From UBA6624 sp964507645 (lineage in GTDB: Bacteria > UBP7 > UBA6624), in NCBI GenBank assembly GCA_964507645.1, contig CAZDPU010000003.1, positions 8,035-72,034 on the forward strand: DNA of 64,000 bases, in the 5' to 3' direction. Position 1 is the first letter of the stretch. Each line of letters opens with the position of its first letter. Positions 42,825-51,440 of this stretch are shown in pieces. Under the pieces are notes generated by a model. It had not been told where the DNA came from. It saw nothing but the letters and a program-made list of their open reading frames with translations, and ran no database searches. The translations under genes were made by a program, and so were the position numbers.

Positions 42825-44216
42825 CTAAAAATTATGTTGGAATCCTGCAAAAATATTTTCTTCAGAGTTTTGTATTTTTTCAAAACCTAAGACAATATTG
42901 GTTTTTTCTGAAATTGGTATCCCTAATTTTATTTTTAAGTTTAAATCTAAATCCTCTGGCCACCAAACTATACTTTGAAAGTTTATTTTTTTACCCTCAT
43001 TGGAAAATTCTGCGGCAGTATTACCTCTGAAAGTTCCAGCACCAAAGTTCATATTTTCATTTCTTAAACCTGTAAAAAAGCTTGTATCAGAATCTTCCCA
43101 CCATTCATGGTTTAATCCTATATACCAGCTCTCTTTAAAAAATGTAAATCTGACTTCGCTTGCAAGTTTTTCTGTTGATTGATTTTCATTTTTTAGGTAG
43201 AAAAGTCCTATATTGGAAGATCTTTCAAGTTCATTTATGCTTGTGAATGTTGAATTTATAGACTCTGCTGTCTTGTTTATATTTTCAGTTGTGTTTTTTA
43301 TATCCTGTAAAAAAGACTCTTCAGAAAGTGATGATGTCATTGCTTCAATGTCATCCAAAATTTCTTTTAATTCTTTTTCAAGTCCATCTAGTCTTGAGTC
43401 TATTTTTAAATTATCAACTTCATTTTTTAACGAGGAGACAGTTTCGTCAGTTTTTTCAAGTATTGAATTTAATTGCTCAGGCATCTTTCTGGTAGATTCT
43501 TTTATGTTTGATGTTGTTTCGTTTAGGTTTGAAACTACCCCATCCGTCTTGGTGGTTATTTCTTTAACAGAATCTCTTAGCTCTTTAGTCATTGTGTCTA
43601 TGTTTCCTATTGTTGAGCTTAGCTTTGGTCCAATATCATCCATAGTTACACTCATTTCTTCTAGTATTCTGTTGACCCCTAACAAAGTTGTGGTTCTTAA
43701 TTGTTTTATGACGCCTTCTAGCTCCTTTACTGCATCATCTAAATTTGGTGTAGCTTCGTATATCCCAACAGCGGTTGCTTTATCTTTTAGGAATCCTTCT
43801 GGAACATTTTCATTACAGCCAGAATCTTCATCACCTGTTAACTCTTGAGGGTTCTCTTTTCCTTTCAAGGCACATGTGTAAATATCTAAAGATGCATCTC
43901 CAAGAAGGCTTCCCGTATTTACCGTGTAATAGCTTCTGTTTGGAACTCGTATACCTCTATAGAGGCCCAAAACAACCATTGCCCCTCCGGCATCTGGATC
44001 ACTGTAAACACTATTTACTGTTCCAACTCTTACACCATTTTGCCTGACATCAGCTCCTCTTACAAGTCCTTTTACATTCCTGAACCTTACATTAACCTCT
44101 AATCCTTTTCTTGATTCAACCGTGTTCCAGCTAAACCAAAAAACCAACACTATTAAAATTGAAATCGTTAAAAATACGAAAAATCCGAGCTTAATTAGGT
44201 GTGATTGGTTATTCAT
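42825..44216 (-). CDS. mlaD: MCE/MlaD-family protein with C-terminal beta-strand domain
   Basis: Lipid-binding component of an MlaFED-type transporter. One N-terminal helix (residues 9-30), an MCE domain (about 38-130, with VRFRNVKGLVRGADVRQNGVRVG-type start and GSLLGDASLDI), a long helical/coiled-coil region (about 160-340, many N/T/S/E heptads) and a C-terminal region (about 345-463) of alternating polar/aromatic strands ending in Phe (GFQHNF). The ending looks like an outer-membrane beta-barrel or plug signature, unlike short E. coli MlaD (183 residues). Encoded downstream of mlaE-mlaF, with its own -10-like TATAAT. Confidence 0.85.
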   Translation of the reverse strand: MNNQSHLIKLGFFVFLTISILIVLVFWFSWNTVESRKGLEVNVRFRNVKGLVRGADVRQNGVRVGTVNSVYSDPDAGGAMVVLGLYRGIRVPNRSYYTVNTGSLLGDASLDIYTCALKGKENPQELTGDEDSGCNENVPEGFLKDKATAVGIYEATPNLDDAVKELEGVIKQLRTTTLLGVNRILEEMSVTMDDIGPKLSSTIGNIDTMTKELRDSVKEITTKTDGVVSNLNETTSNIKESTRKMPEQLNSILEKTDETVSSLKNEVDNLKIDSRLDGLEKELKEILDDIEAMTSSLSEESFLQDIKNTTENINKTAESINSTFTSINELERSSNIGLFYLKNENQSTEKLASEVRFTFFKESWYIGLNHEWWEDSDTSFFTGLRNENMNFGAGTFRGNTAAEFSNEGKKINFQSIVWWPEDLDLNLKIKLGIPISEKTNIVLGFEKIQNSEENIFAGFQHNF

Positions 44217-44225
44217 TCTTCTCTA

Positions 44226-44231
44226 ATTATA
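44226..44231 (-). promoter_or_regulatory. predicted -10 element of mlaD
   Basis: Consensus TATAAT on the minus strand, 9 nt before ATG 44216. GAGAAG between hexamer and start might act as a weak ribosome site. Lies in the 28-base gap after mlaF. Confidence 0.45.
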
Positions 44232-44244
44232 AAATTCTTATTCA

Positions 44245-45012
44245 TTAAGTTGGTAATCCTTTAATAAACTTGCTTAATTTTCTCAAATTTGTATCCTTGT
44301 AATCTGTTTTTTCTGAATTTATAATTTTGTTTAGGTTTTTGTTATCTACAGTTGCTCCAACTACCCCATCTTCTATAAGTATTGCCTGTGTGCAAACTTC
44401 TGATATGAAGGCTATGTCATGGCTTACTATTATTGAGATTTTAGAATTAGACAATGAAGACTTAATGATTTCTATTATGCTTCTAGATCTTTGAGGGTCA
44501 AGCCCTGTTGTTGGTTCATCAAAAAGCATAATTTCAGGACTTGTTACGAGGGTTCTCGCCAAACCCACCCTTCTTGCTTGCCCTCCGGAAAGCTGACTTA
44601 CAAACCTCTTTCTTATATTTTCAACATTATCCAAGCCAACAGATTCTAAAATTTTTTCAATTTTTGAATCCCATTCCCCTTTTTCAACCCCTGTTGAATC
44701 CATTGCAAATTTCAAATTGCCTTCAACGTTTAAAAAATCAAACAATGCTCCACCTTGAAAAACCATGCCTATTTTTTTTGACATCTTTTTTTTCTCAATA
44801 ATGGTGTTTTTCCAGACTGATTCACCATTTATCAAGATATCACCTTCGTCGGGCCTTAAAAGACCTCCTATTATTCGCAATAAGGTAGATTTTCCACAAC
44901 CGCTTTGGCCAAGTATTCCAAAAACACCTTCAGGTATTGAGTGATTAAAATTTTCTAATATTTTTTCACCTAGGTTATGCCCAAAAGAAATATTTTTAAC
45001 TTCAATTTTCAT
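44245..45012 (-). CDS. mlaF: MlaF-type ABC ATPase of lipid transporter
   Basis: Powers the MCE lipid transporter. Walker A GQSGCGKST near residue 36, VFQGGALFDFLNV near 86 (the GALFDSL-like segment typical of MlaF), signature LSGGQARRVGLARTL near 143, Walker B IMLFDEPTTGLD and switch VSHD. 255 residues. Three bases after the mlaE stop; cooperates with MlaE and MlaD. Confidence 0.92.
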   Translation of the reverse strand: MKIEVKNISFGHNLGEKILENFNHSIPEGVFGILGQSGCGKSTLLRIIGGLLRPDEGDILINGESVWKNTIIEKKKMSKKIGMVFQGGALFDFLNVEGNLKFAMDSTGVEKGEWDSKIEKILESVGLDNVENIRKRFVSQLSGGQARRVGLARTLVTSPEIMLFDEPTTGLDPQRSRSIIEIIKSSLSNSKISIIVSHDIAFISEVCTQAILIEDGVVGATVDNKNLNKIINSEKTDYKDTNLRKLSKFIKGLPT

Positions 45013-45015
45013 TAT

Positions 45016-45807
45016 TCAAAAAACAAGGACAGTCATTATTAAATTTGCTATGAGTATAAAAGTCATAGAGCCTACAACTCCAATTTGAATCCTTCTTGAA
45101 AGCTCTTCTGAACTCTGATGAACAGTCCACCCTTGGTAAAAACTAACTATGGTAATTATTGCTCCAAAAATTACGCTTTTGTAAATTGAATGGAATAATT
45201 TTTCTATTTCAAATAGATCCAAGATAGAGAAGGTCCAAGTGCTCCAGGATAAATGAAGAACTCTTTCAGCGGCAAAATATCCTGCAATATTACCCATTAC
45301 GCAGCCGAGTATTGTCAAGCAAGGAAGTGCGACCATTAATCCAATAAGCCTTGGAAAAAATAAAAATTGAATTGGATCTGTCGATATACTTTTGAGGGCT
45401 TCGATTTGTTCAGTAATCTTCATCGTCCCTATAGATGCAGTTATAGCGCTTCCCGTCCTTCCTGCTACAACAAGTCCAACCAGTATTGGAACAAGCTGGG
45501 TTACTAACATTTGAGTTACCCCGCCTCCCATAAATTCAGCACCTACCCCTGCCCTTCTAACTTCTTCCGCTATCAAGTAAGATGATGTTACTCCTGCAAC
45601 AGCACTTGTTATTGCTACTATCCCAAAGGCATTTACTCCAGAGCTTGATGAAAAATATACAAATTCAGAAAAATAAAACTTGTAAGGTCCATGAAGGCCT
45701 TCCCATATAGAAGAGACAAAACTTCCCAGATTTCTAAATGCTCCTCTACCCAAGTCGGAAGACTGTTCTGTTATGCTTTTTCCTATATTCAAGAATAAAC
45801 GTTTCAT
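45016..45807 (-). CDS. mlaE: MlaE-type permease of lipid transporter
   Basis: Integral membrane subunit of the MCE system. 263 residues, five to six hydrophobic segments, with the family motifs VAGRTGSAITASIGTMKITEQIEALKSIS (the GR-GSA---E-GTM---EQ-DA pattern, about residues 117-145) and PRLIG near 155. Single clear start at ATG 45807 with TAGAAT 9 nt ahead. First gene of mlaE-mlaF-(mlaD). Confidence 0.93.
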   Translation of the reverse strand: MKRLFLNIGKSITEQSSDLGRGAFRNLGSFVSSIWEGLHGPYKFYFSEFVYFSSSSGVNAFGIVAITSAVAGVTSSYLIAEEVRRAGVGAEFMGGGVTQMLVTQLVPILVGLVVAGRTGSAITASIGTMKITEQIEALKSISTDPIQFLFFPRLIGLMVALPCLTILGCVMGNIAGYFAAERVLHLSWSTWTFSILDLFEIEKLFHSIYKSVIFGAIITIVSFYQGWTVHQSSEELSRRIQIGVVGSMTFILIANLIMTVLVF

Positions 45808-45816
45808 ATATGTTTT

Positions 45817-45822
45817 ATTCTA
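45817..45822 (-). promoter_or_regulatory. predicted -10 element of mlaEF
   Basis: TAGAAT on the minus strand, 9 nt before ATG 45807, in the 25-base gap after the MidA-like gene. Confidence 0.4.
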
Positions 45823-45832
45823 GATAAATAAT

Positions 45833-46759
45833 CTATATATCTCCTGTCGCTACTTGAAAAACCTCCCCCATCCCAAATGGAGAAATTAATTCTTTCATTG
45901 ACATTCGGCTTTTATAAGAGTCATCTTTCATGAATGTTTTTTCTGATGACTCTATTTTGTCCAAAGAGAAATTTGTTAATGTTTTGATTTCTAAGTTTTT
46001 TAAATTATATTTTTTTGAAAGATCGGAGAATCTTCCCCATCTTACATCTGTTGTCCAGTCTGTTTCTCCTGGATTTGAAAATGGAGAAATTTGTTTATGT
46101 TTTTTAAAACCTCTTAAGCTATCTCCATAGATGCTTTTTTTTCCATAGTCTAAAAAAAGAAAACTTGAGTTTTTGAAATTTTGTTTTAAGTTTTTTATGA
46201 ATTTTTCTAAAGATGGATGAAATTCGATAATTTCATTTTCTCTAGGATTCTTTAGATTTTTTAGAAAATCATTTATTTTTTTAATATTTTTCCATTCATT
46301 TTTCCATCTTCCGCTATCGTAAAACCAATGTTCTTCAAGCCATTTTTTTTCCAATTTGAATCTCCTTGTCGGGAATGCATCTAAAAACTCAATACCCAAA
46401 ATCAAAGATTCTTTTTTAATTTTCTTTTTAAAGTATTCCTGAGGTTTTATTGTTTCTATATCACTATTTTTAGCCCAATCAACAATTGTGTATTTCTTGA
46501 TTTTCTTCAACGCAGTAACTTGATTTGCAAAATATCCATCCCCCCCACCAAATTCAACAATTTCTTTATATCCCTTTTTTTCAACTTCAATACAAACCAT
46601 TTTTGCAAATATGTTACTCAGGTGTATGGGTGTGTAAAAGTCTCCCGAAGCTCCAGGTTCATTTTTTCTTTTTCTGTAATATCCTCTTTCTGGGTGGTAT
46701 AGGGCAATTTCCATCCATTCATCAGTTCTATAAGTTTCATTTTTGTTAAGCCATTTCAT
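45833..46759 (-). CDS. SAM-dependent methyltransferase, MidA/NDUFAF7 (DUF185) family
   Basis: Arginine methyltransferase-like fold. EFGGGDGYFANQV near residue 69 is the SAM glycine loop; NDUFAF7-type motifs follow: LGIEFLDAFPTRRF near 119, FLFLDYGKKSIYGDSLRGFKKH-like segment near 198 (LDYG and SLRGF are the key parts) and GETDWTTDVRW near 232. The mitochondrial relative methylates complex I; bacterial targets are unknown. 308 residues, shorter than most (about 350-380), chiefly because the N-terminal part is reduced. Monocistronic, divergent from gatC. Confidence 0.82.
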   Translation of the reverse strand: MKWLNKNETYRTDEWMEIALYHPERGYYRKRKNEPGASGDFYTPIHLSNIFAKMVCIEVEKKGYKEIVEFGGGDGYFANQVTALKKIKKYTIVDWAKNSDIETIKPQEYFKKKIKKESLILGIEFLDAFPTRRFKLEKKWLEEHWFYDSGRWKNEWKNIKKINDFLKNLKNPRENEIIEFHPSLEKFIKNLKQNFKNSSFLFLDYGKKSIYGDSLRGFKKHKQISPFSNPGETDWTTDVRWGRFSDLSKKYNLKNLEIKTLTNFSLDKIESSEKTFMKDDSYKSRMSMKELISPFGMGEVFQVATGDI

Positions 46760-46790
46760 TATTTAGTATGAATTCTATAATTTGAAATCT

Positions 46791-46796
46791 TATAAT
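46791..46796 (+). promoter_or_regulatory. predicted -10 element of gatC-pheS-folC cluster
   Basis: Consensus TATAAT, 9 nt before ATG 46806; a second TATAAT lies at 46776-46781. The first would start transcription about 2-3 nt before the start codon, so the long cluster would open with a leaderless message. Confidence 0.45.
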
Positions 46797-46805
46797 TGAT
46801 ACCTG

Positions 46806-47102
46806 ATGAACAGAAGAAATGAATACGAAGAGATCGTTTCAAAGCTTGCTCGTTTGAGCAATCTTGATTTAAGTAGCGATGAAATTTCTGTTTATTCAAA
46901 AGAATTTCCTAAGCTTTTAGGTTGGATGAATCAGATTTTAGAAAAGAATGTTGAAACCGATGATCAATTTCACAAAAAAACAAACGAGGCAGAAGAGGAT
47001 GTTGAGATAAAGTCCCTTTCAAGGGATGTCATTTTGAAATTAGCAAACACTTCAAAAGACGGTTATATTTCTGCATCTAGGCCAAAAGGAAGAAAAACAT
47101 AA
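46806..47102 (+). CDS. gatC: aspartyl/glutamyl-tRNA amidotransferase subunit C
   Basis: Small stabilising subunit of GatCAB, which amidates misacylated Glu-tRNA-Gln or Asp-tRNA-Asn. 98 residues: N-terminal helix VSKLARLSNLDLSSDEI (the LARL-L--EE motif), a FPKLLGWMNQILE helix and a C-terminal tail with SRDVILKLA near 70 (consensus LREDEV). gatA and gatB are not adjacent, so subunit genes are split in this genome. First gene of a plus-strand cluster running to nadC. Confidence 0.85.
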   Translation: MNRRNEYEEIVSKLARLSNLDLSSDEISVYSKEFPKLLGWMNQILEKNVETDDQFHKKTNEAEEDVEIKSLSRDVILKLANTSKDGYISASRPKGRKT

Positions 47103-47106
47103 TCTT

Positions 47107-48087
47107 ATGAAGGGCATCAAAAAGCTCGTTCTTGAATGCTGCAAGCTCATGCTTGAGAAAAATGAGGTTAATGAAATTTCAGGGATAAGGTCTCGTTATT
47201 TAGAGAAAATTACTTCAAATCTAAAATTAATGAAGGGTCTTGACGGAGAGGAAAAAAAATCACTTGGAATGGAGGTTAATTTAGCAAGGAATGAAATAAT
47301 TGGAAAATACAAGGAAAGGCTAAAGGAAATTGACAAAGGCAAGGTGTCAAGCTTAAGCAAAGAGCATTCCAGGAATAAGTATCTTCCTTCAAACAAAAAG
47401 GTTAATGGAAAACTTCATCCACTCGAAATCGTCAAAAGAGAATCGGTTGAAATCTTTAAAACAATGGGATTCTCAGTTGTTGATGGACCTGAGGTTGAGT
47501 CTGAAAAGAATAATTTTTCACTATTGAACATACCAAAAGATCATCCTGCAAGAGATGAAACAGACACCTTTTGGCTAAATGGAGATTTGCTTTTAAGGAC
47601 TCACACGTCCTCAGTTCAATCAAAAGTAATGCAGGAAGAAGAGCTTCCATTAAGGATTATTTGTCCTGGAAGGGTCTACAGGAGAGAGAATGACGACAGC
47701 ACGCATGCAAGTGTTTTTCACCAGATAGAAGGCCTTTTAATAGATAGAGAGATTAAATTTTCAGACCTTAAAGGCTTGCTGGCTGAATTTTGCAAGGAGT
47801 TTTTTGGAGACGTTACTGTTAGATTTAGACCAGATTATTTTCCTTTTACAGAACCATCTGCCGAGGTTGCAATTGCTTACAGTGGTAATAAAAATGAAAA
47901 CTGGATTGAGGTTGGTGGTTGTGGGATGGTTCATCCAAATGTTTTAGAAATGTCAGGAATCAACTCCAAGGACTGGAAGGGTCTGGCTTTCGGGATGGGT
48001 GTTGACAGGCTTACCATGCTTAGGTACGGAATAAAGGATATTAGGCTTTTGCTTGAAGGCGGTTCTAGGTTTATTGAGCAGTTTTGA
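47107..48087 (+). CDS. pheS: phenylalanyl-tRNA synthetase alpha subunit
   Basis: Catalytic subunit of the alpha2beta2 class II synthetase. An N-terminal coiled coil (about 1-90), LHPLEIVKRESVEIFKTMGF near 102, motif 2 CPGRVYRRENDDSTHASVFHQIEG near 190 (key residues YRREN--D-TH---FHQ-EG) and motif 3 GMGVDRLTMLRYGIKDIR near 297. 326 residues. pheT is not downstream as is usual; folC overlaps its end instead. Confidence 0.95.
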   Translation: MKGIKKLVLECCKLMLEKNEVNEISGIRSRYLEKITSNLKLMKGLDGEEKKSLGMEVNLARNEIIGKYKERLKEIDKGKVSSLSKEHSRNKYLPSNKKVNGKLHPLEIVKRESVEIFKTMGFSVVDGPEVESEKNNFSLLNIPKDHPARDETDTFWLNGDLLLRTHTSSVQSKVMQEEELPLRIICPGRVYRRENDDSTHASVFHQIEGLLIDREIKFSDLKGLLAEFCKEFFGDVTVRFRPDYFPFTEPSAEVAIAYSGNKNENWIEVGGCGMVHPNVLEMSGINSKDWKGLAFGMGVDRLTMLRYGIKDIRLLLEGGSRFIEQF

Positions 48088-49168
48088 CCCAATAGCCTAC
48101 AGGGGGGAAAGTTTTGCCCTTTTCGACCTTGCTTTTTTGAAAAAGGCGATTTCAGATTTAAAAATAAAACCTAAAAATAAAGTAATTACAGTAAGGGGAA
48201 CCAATGGAAAAACTTCTACTTCTTTGTTTTTAGATTCGATAATTAGGCAAAATAAATTTAGCTGTATCGCTTTTATATCTCCTCATGTCTTCAATCCGAA
48301 TGAGAGGATATTGATAAATGGGACAAAGATAGCCATATCCTTATTGTCAGAATTTGACAAGCTTATATCTATTTATGAAAAAAGTGTAAAAAGGAAGTTT
48401 ACTTATTTTGAAGCTTTGTTTTTGATCTGTCTTTTTTTAAACAAACAAGAGAAGGTTGATTACTTAGTGCTAGAAGCAGGACTTGGAGGTCCAAAGGATG
48501 CAACAGCATCAGTGCTTTCAGACCTGATTGTTTTAACCTCTATAGGCCTTGACCACCAAGAGTTTTTGGGAGATACTAGGGAAAAAATACTAAAGTCAAA
48601 AACTTCAGACATTAAAAATGTTCAATTGATAACTTTTTCTGAAAACAAAAAGTATAAAGGTTTGTTTTTAAAAAATGTAATTTATGTCAACTCCAATTCC
48701 AAGGAAGGGTTTTTGGAAAAGAATAAAATTTTAGCGATAGCTGCAGCAAATTTTTTAAAAATGAGTTTAAAGGAGGATGATTTAAAGCTGGATTTTCATA
48801 TAAATGGACGCTTTCAGGTCTTGAGAAAAAAACCATTTCTTGTTTTGGATGGAGCTCACAATCGAGAAGGTTTAATCTACCTGTTCGAGAATTTAAAAGA
48901 TTTCAAAATAAAAAGAGCATTGGTGGGCATGAAGAAAGGAAAGTTGAAAGATTGCGAAGAGGTTATCCGTAATTTTGGCTTTGATGAAATTGCATGGTGC
49001 GACCTTCCTCAACCCTGGGATTCAGATTCTCCTCCAAAAGATTGGGATTTTTTAAAAACAGATTCTGAAATATTAGAATGGGTTCTCAAGAGTAAAAAAG
49101 ATTCTCTTATTGTTGGGTCTTTGTATCTGAGCTCTAGATTATTGAAATTATTTAATGGAAAATTATAG
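48053..49168 (+). CDS. folC: folylpolyglutamate synthase/dihydrofolate synthase
   Basis: Mur-ligase-type enzyme adding glutamates to folates. ATP loop VRGTNGKTSTSLF near residue 47, SPHVFNPNERI near 76, a LEAGLGGPKDAT segment near 140 and LDGAHNREG near 267. 371 residues is short for the bifunctional form (about 420). Start is uncertain: TTG at 48053 or TTG at 48074, both inside the pheS 3' end, giving overlaps of 35 or 14 bases; no ATG precedes the conserved region. Confidence 0.88.
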   Translation: MKAVLGLLSSFDPIAYRGESFALFDLAFLKKAISDLKIKPKNKVITVRGTNGKTSTSLFLDSIIRQNKFSCIAFISPHVFNPNERILINGTKIAISLLSEFDKLISIYEKSVKRKFTYFEALFLICLFLNKQEKVDYLVLEAGLGGPKDATASVLSDLIVLTSIGLDHQEFLGDTREKILKSKTSDIKNVQLITFSENKKYKGLFLKNVIYVNSNSKEGFLEKNKILAIAAANFLKMSLKEDDLKLDFHINGRFQVLRKKPFLVLDGAHNREGLIYLFENLKDFKIKRALVGMKKGKLKDCEEVIRNFGFDEIAWCDLPQPWDSDSPPKDWDFLKTDSEILEWVLKSKKDSLIVGSLYLSSRLLKLFNGKL

Positions 49169-49553
49169 AAAAGAATCAGGGTTTAAAGGTTTTGTTTTTA
49201 GACATTCAAAACAGTTGTATGTTCTTTTTATCTCAATCGTTTCTTTCTTCTTTTTCATCAAAGCTTATGGAGATGAAAATTCTTTTGAAGTTTTTGAAAA
49301 AAGGTCGGACAATGTCAGTATTTATGTTGGATCTTTTACTGATTCAGAAGCTTTAGAAAGTTTTTTGTCTAAATTTTCATCTTGGTCAAATGAAGAGTCT
49401 CTAAACCTATATCCTCCTCCTTATATAAAAGTTAAAAGAGATAATAACAATATGATAGTAACTTGGGGTCCTTTCAAGCATGATTACGCAAAAGGCATGT
49501 TGGAAAAGATATTAAATAGATGGAATGTACTGGCGGAAATAAAAAATGAGTGA
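49155..49553 (+). CDS. membrane-anchored SPOR-like small protein
   Basis: 132 residues: a cytoplasmic stretch, one membrane helix (about 22-38), then a domain with VSIYVGSFTDSEALESFLSKF and MIVTWGPFKHDYAKGMLEKI. The two V-x-x-G-x-F/P-F phrases with following helices look like a SPOR domain (two RNP-like repeats), which binds denuded peptidoglycan glycans at division sites. Match is partial, so the assignment is tentative. Overlaps folC by 14 nt and the next gene by 8. Confidence 0.5.
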   Translation: MENYRKESGFKGFVFRHSKQLYVLFISIVSFFFFIKAYGDENSFEVFEKRSDNVSIYVGSFTDSEALESFLSKFSSWSNEESLNLYPPPYIKVKRDNNNMIVTWGPFKHDYAKGMLEKILNRWNVLAEIKNE

Positions 49554-50538
49554 TTTCTCTTCTCTTTGGTCGAATCTGGACAAGTCTGTTATAGATGATT
49601 TAAATAGAGAGTGTGATAAGCTTTCAGGAGAGCCAGATGGAGAATGGTATGACGAAGTTTTATATCATATTGCAAAAACTGGAGGGAAGAGAGTTAGGCC
49701 AAAGTTCCTACTTATTATGCTTGATTTTTTCAAATGCAAGATCGATAAGAGGGCTATAAAACTTGGTGCGCTTGTTGAAACATTGCATCAAGTCAGTCTT
49801 TTACATGATGACGTGGTTGACGATGCCCCGAAAAGAAGATCAGAAATAAGTGTAAATTTGGGATGGGGTCCAAAAACAGCAATACTTCTAGGAGATTTTT
49901 TACTAGGTAGGGTTTTGGAGGTTTTATCAGAAGATCATGACAGAAAGGTTATAGGAGATTTTGCAAGAGCTTCAAGAGCTTTATCAAGAGGAATTCTTTT
50001 AGAGCATGAAGCTAGATATGATTTTCAAGTTTCCGATGGCCTTCTTTCCAGGATAGCTCAAGAAAAAACAGGCTCTCTTTTCAGGCTTTCAGCTGAGATT
50101 TCGGGGAGAATAGCTGGACTTAATGAAGACAAGATTAAATCTTTAGCTTTTGCTGGAGAGTTAATAGGGGAAAGTTTTCAGCTAATTGATGATTGTTTAG
50201 ATTGGGTTGGTGGGGAGAGCGTCGTTGGAAAACCTACCGGACATGACCTTTTGGAAGGTTTTGTGAATAGGCCTTTGGTCCGTTTGCGAGAAAAGCATAT
50301 TTTTGAACCCGGAGATTATCCAAGAAAACATGATATAAAAAAATGGAAGATTTGGGTAAAAGACAATATTGCTGAAATAAGCAACTTAATGATGGATAAA
50401 AATATAGTTGAGGATTGCATAACAGAGGCTGAGTCACTTTTAAAAGAGGCATTTGAGATCATGGAGTCGATTCTCCCGAAAGACTGTGACTTTAGCCCTA
50501 AATCATGGCTTGAGATTTTTTCAAGGAGGATGAAATGA
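49546..50538 (+). CDS. ispB: polyprenyl diphosphate synthase (octaprenyl/IspB-like)
   Basis: Trans-prenyltransferase making long-chain isoprenoid diphosphates. First Asp-rich motif in LLHDDVVDDAPKRR near residue 85, GWGPKTAILLGDFLLG near 105, and second motif LIDDCLDWVGG near 209. Small residues before the first motif (VETLHQVS) suggest a medium/long product, as for quinone side chains. GGKRVRPKFLL near 46 binds IPP. 330 residues; starts inside the SPOR-like gene end and overlaps sppA by 4 nt. Confidence 0.85.
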   Translation: MSDFSSLWSNLDKSVIDDLNRECDKLSGEPDGEWYDEVLYHIAKTGGKRVRPKFLLIMLDFFKCKIDKRAIKLGALVETLHQVSLLHDDVVDDAPKRRSEISVNLGWGPKTAILLGDFLLGRVLEVLSEDHDRKVIGDFARASRALSRGILLEHEARYDFQVSDGLLSRIAQEKTGSLFRLSAEISGRIAGLNEDKIKSLAFAGELIGESFQLIDDCLDWVGGESVVGKPTGHDLLEGFVNRPLVRLREKHIFEPGDYPRKHDIKKWKIWVKDNIAEISNLMMDKNIVEDCITEAESLLKEAFEIMESILPKDCDFSPKSWLEIFSRRMK

Positions 50539-51425
50539 AGAATAAGAAAGGATGGATCGTGTTTTTTGTTATATTGCTTTTGACGGTTTTTATAGATGAT
50601 AGTGATTTAAATTACTCAACAGGATCTAGTATAGCTCTGCTTGATATCAAAGGTGCAATAATGCAGGAATCTTCTGGAATGAATGTTGGAAGCAGGGCTG
50701 TTGCAAATGCTATTTTAGATGCAGCAAAAAATGACAACATTAAGGCTCTTTTCTTGGATATAAATAGTCCTGGAGGAACTGTTGGAGGTTCTCAGGAAAT
50801 ATATTGGGCATTAAGAAAATTTAGAGAGGCAGAATACATAGATGAAAACATGTTGACAAAAAACAAGATAATACATTCTTACATTGGAGAGCTTGGTGCT
50901 TCAGGAGGCTATTATGCTGCAAGTGCTTCGAATCATATTTCATCACTACCCTCTTCTCTTGTGGGCTCAATAGGCGTTATTTTTTCAAATTTTAATTTTG
51001 TGAAGCTTATGGAAAAAGTTGGAATTCAAGATCAAACCTTTACGGCTGGAGAGTACAAGGACCTGGGGAGCTCTTTCAAGGATATGAGTGACGAAGACAG
51101 AATTGTTATCCAGGAGATGATAGATGAATCCTATGAAGTCTTTGTTCAGGATGTTGCTTGGGGAAGGAAGGACTTAGGTGTTGAAGGCGTAAGAAGTCTT
51201 GCAAATGGCTGGGTGTATTCAGGGAATAAAGCTTTAGAAAATGGATTAATTGATGCTGTTGTTTACAGTTATGAGGATGCTTTAAACTATCTTTGTAAAG
51301 AGGTAGGAGAGAGTAATGGTTGTAAAACTTTTTCAATTACCCCAGAGTCAGACCCTTTCGGAGACATATTTAATATTCTTGGCCGTTTTAGCTTTTTAAA
51401 TAAAGAGCTTTTTGCAATTTATTAA
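50535..51425 (+). CDS. sppA: signal peptide peptidase SppA (short, SohB/36K type)
   Basis: Membrane-bound serine protease clearing signal peptides. One N-terminal helix (residues 7-20), the Ser nucleophile in GASGGYY (Ser123) and general-base Lys in GEYKDLGS (Lys175); INSPGGTVGGSQEI near 76 is the oxyanion region. At 296 residues it is the single-domain form found in many bacteria. AAGGAGG five bases before its ATG is the clearest ribosome-binding site in the window. Confidence 0.92.
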   Translation: MKNKKGWIVFFVILLLTVFIDDSDLNYSTGSSIALLDIKGAIMQESSGMNVGSRAVANAILDAAKNDNIKALFLDINSPGGTVGGSQEIYWALRKFREAEYIDENMLTKNKIIHSYIGELGASGGYYAASASNHISSLPSSLVGSIGVIFSNFNFVKLMEKVGIQDQTFTAGEYKDLGSSFKDMSDEDRIVIQEMIDESYEVFVQDVAWGRKDLGVEGVRSLANGWVYSGNKALENGLIDAVVYSYEDALNYLCKEVGESNGCKTFSITPESDPFGDIFNILGRFSFLNKELFAIY

Positions 51426-51427
51426 AT

Positions 51428-51433
51428 TAAAAT
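51428..51433 (+). promoter_or_regulatory. predicted -10 element before ferredoxin-like gene
   Basis: TAAAAT, 7 nt before ATG 51441, in the 15-base gap after sppA. It would give an internal leaderless transcript inside the long cluster. Confidence 0.3.
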
Positions 51434-51440
51434 ACCATCG

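Noticed and set aside
48053..48087. pheS-folC fusion or frameshift
   Set aside because: pheS ends normally after motif 3 and folC starts normally before its ATP loop; the overlap is ordinary for this genome.
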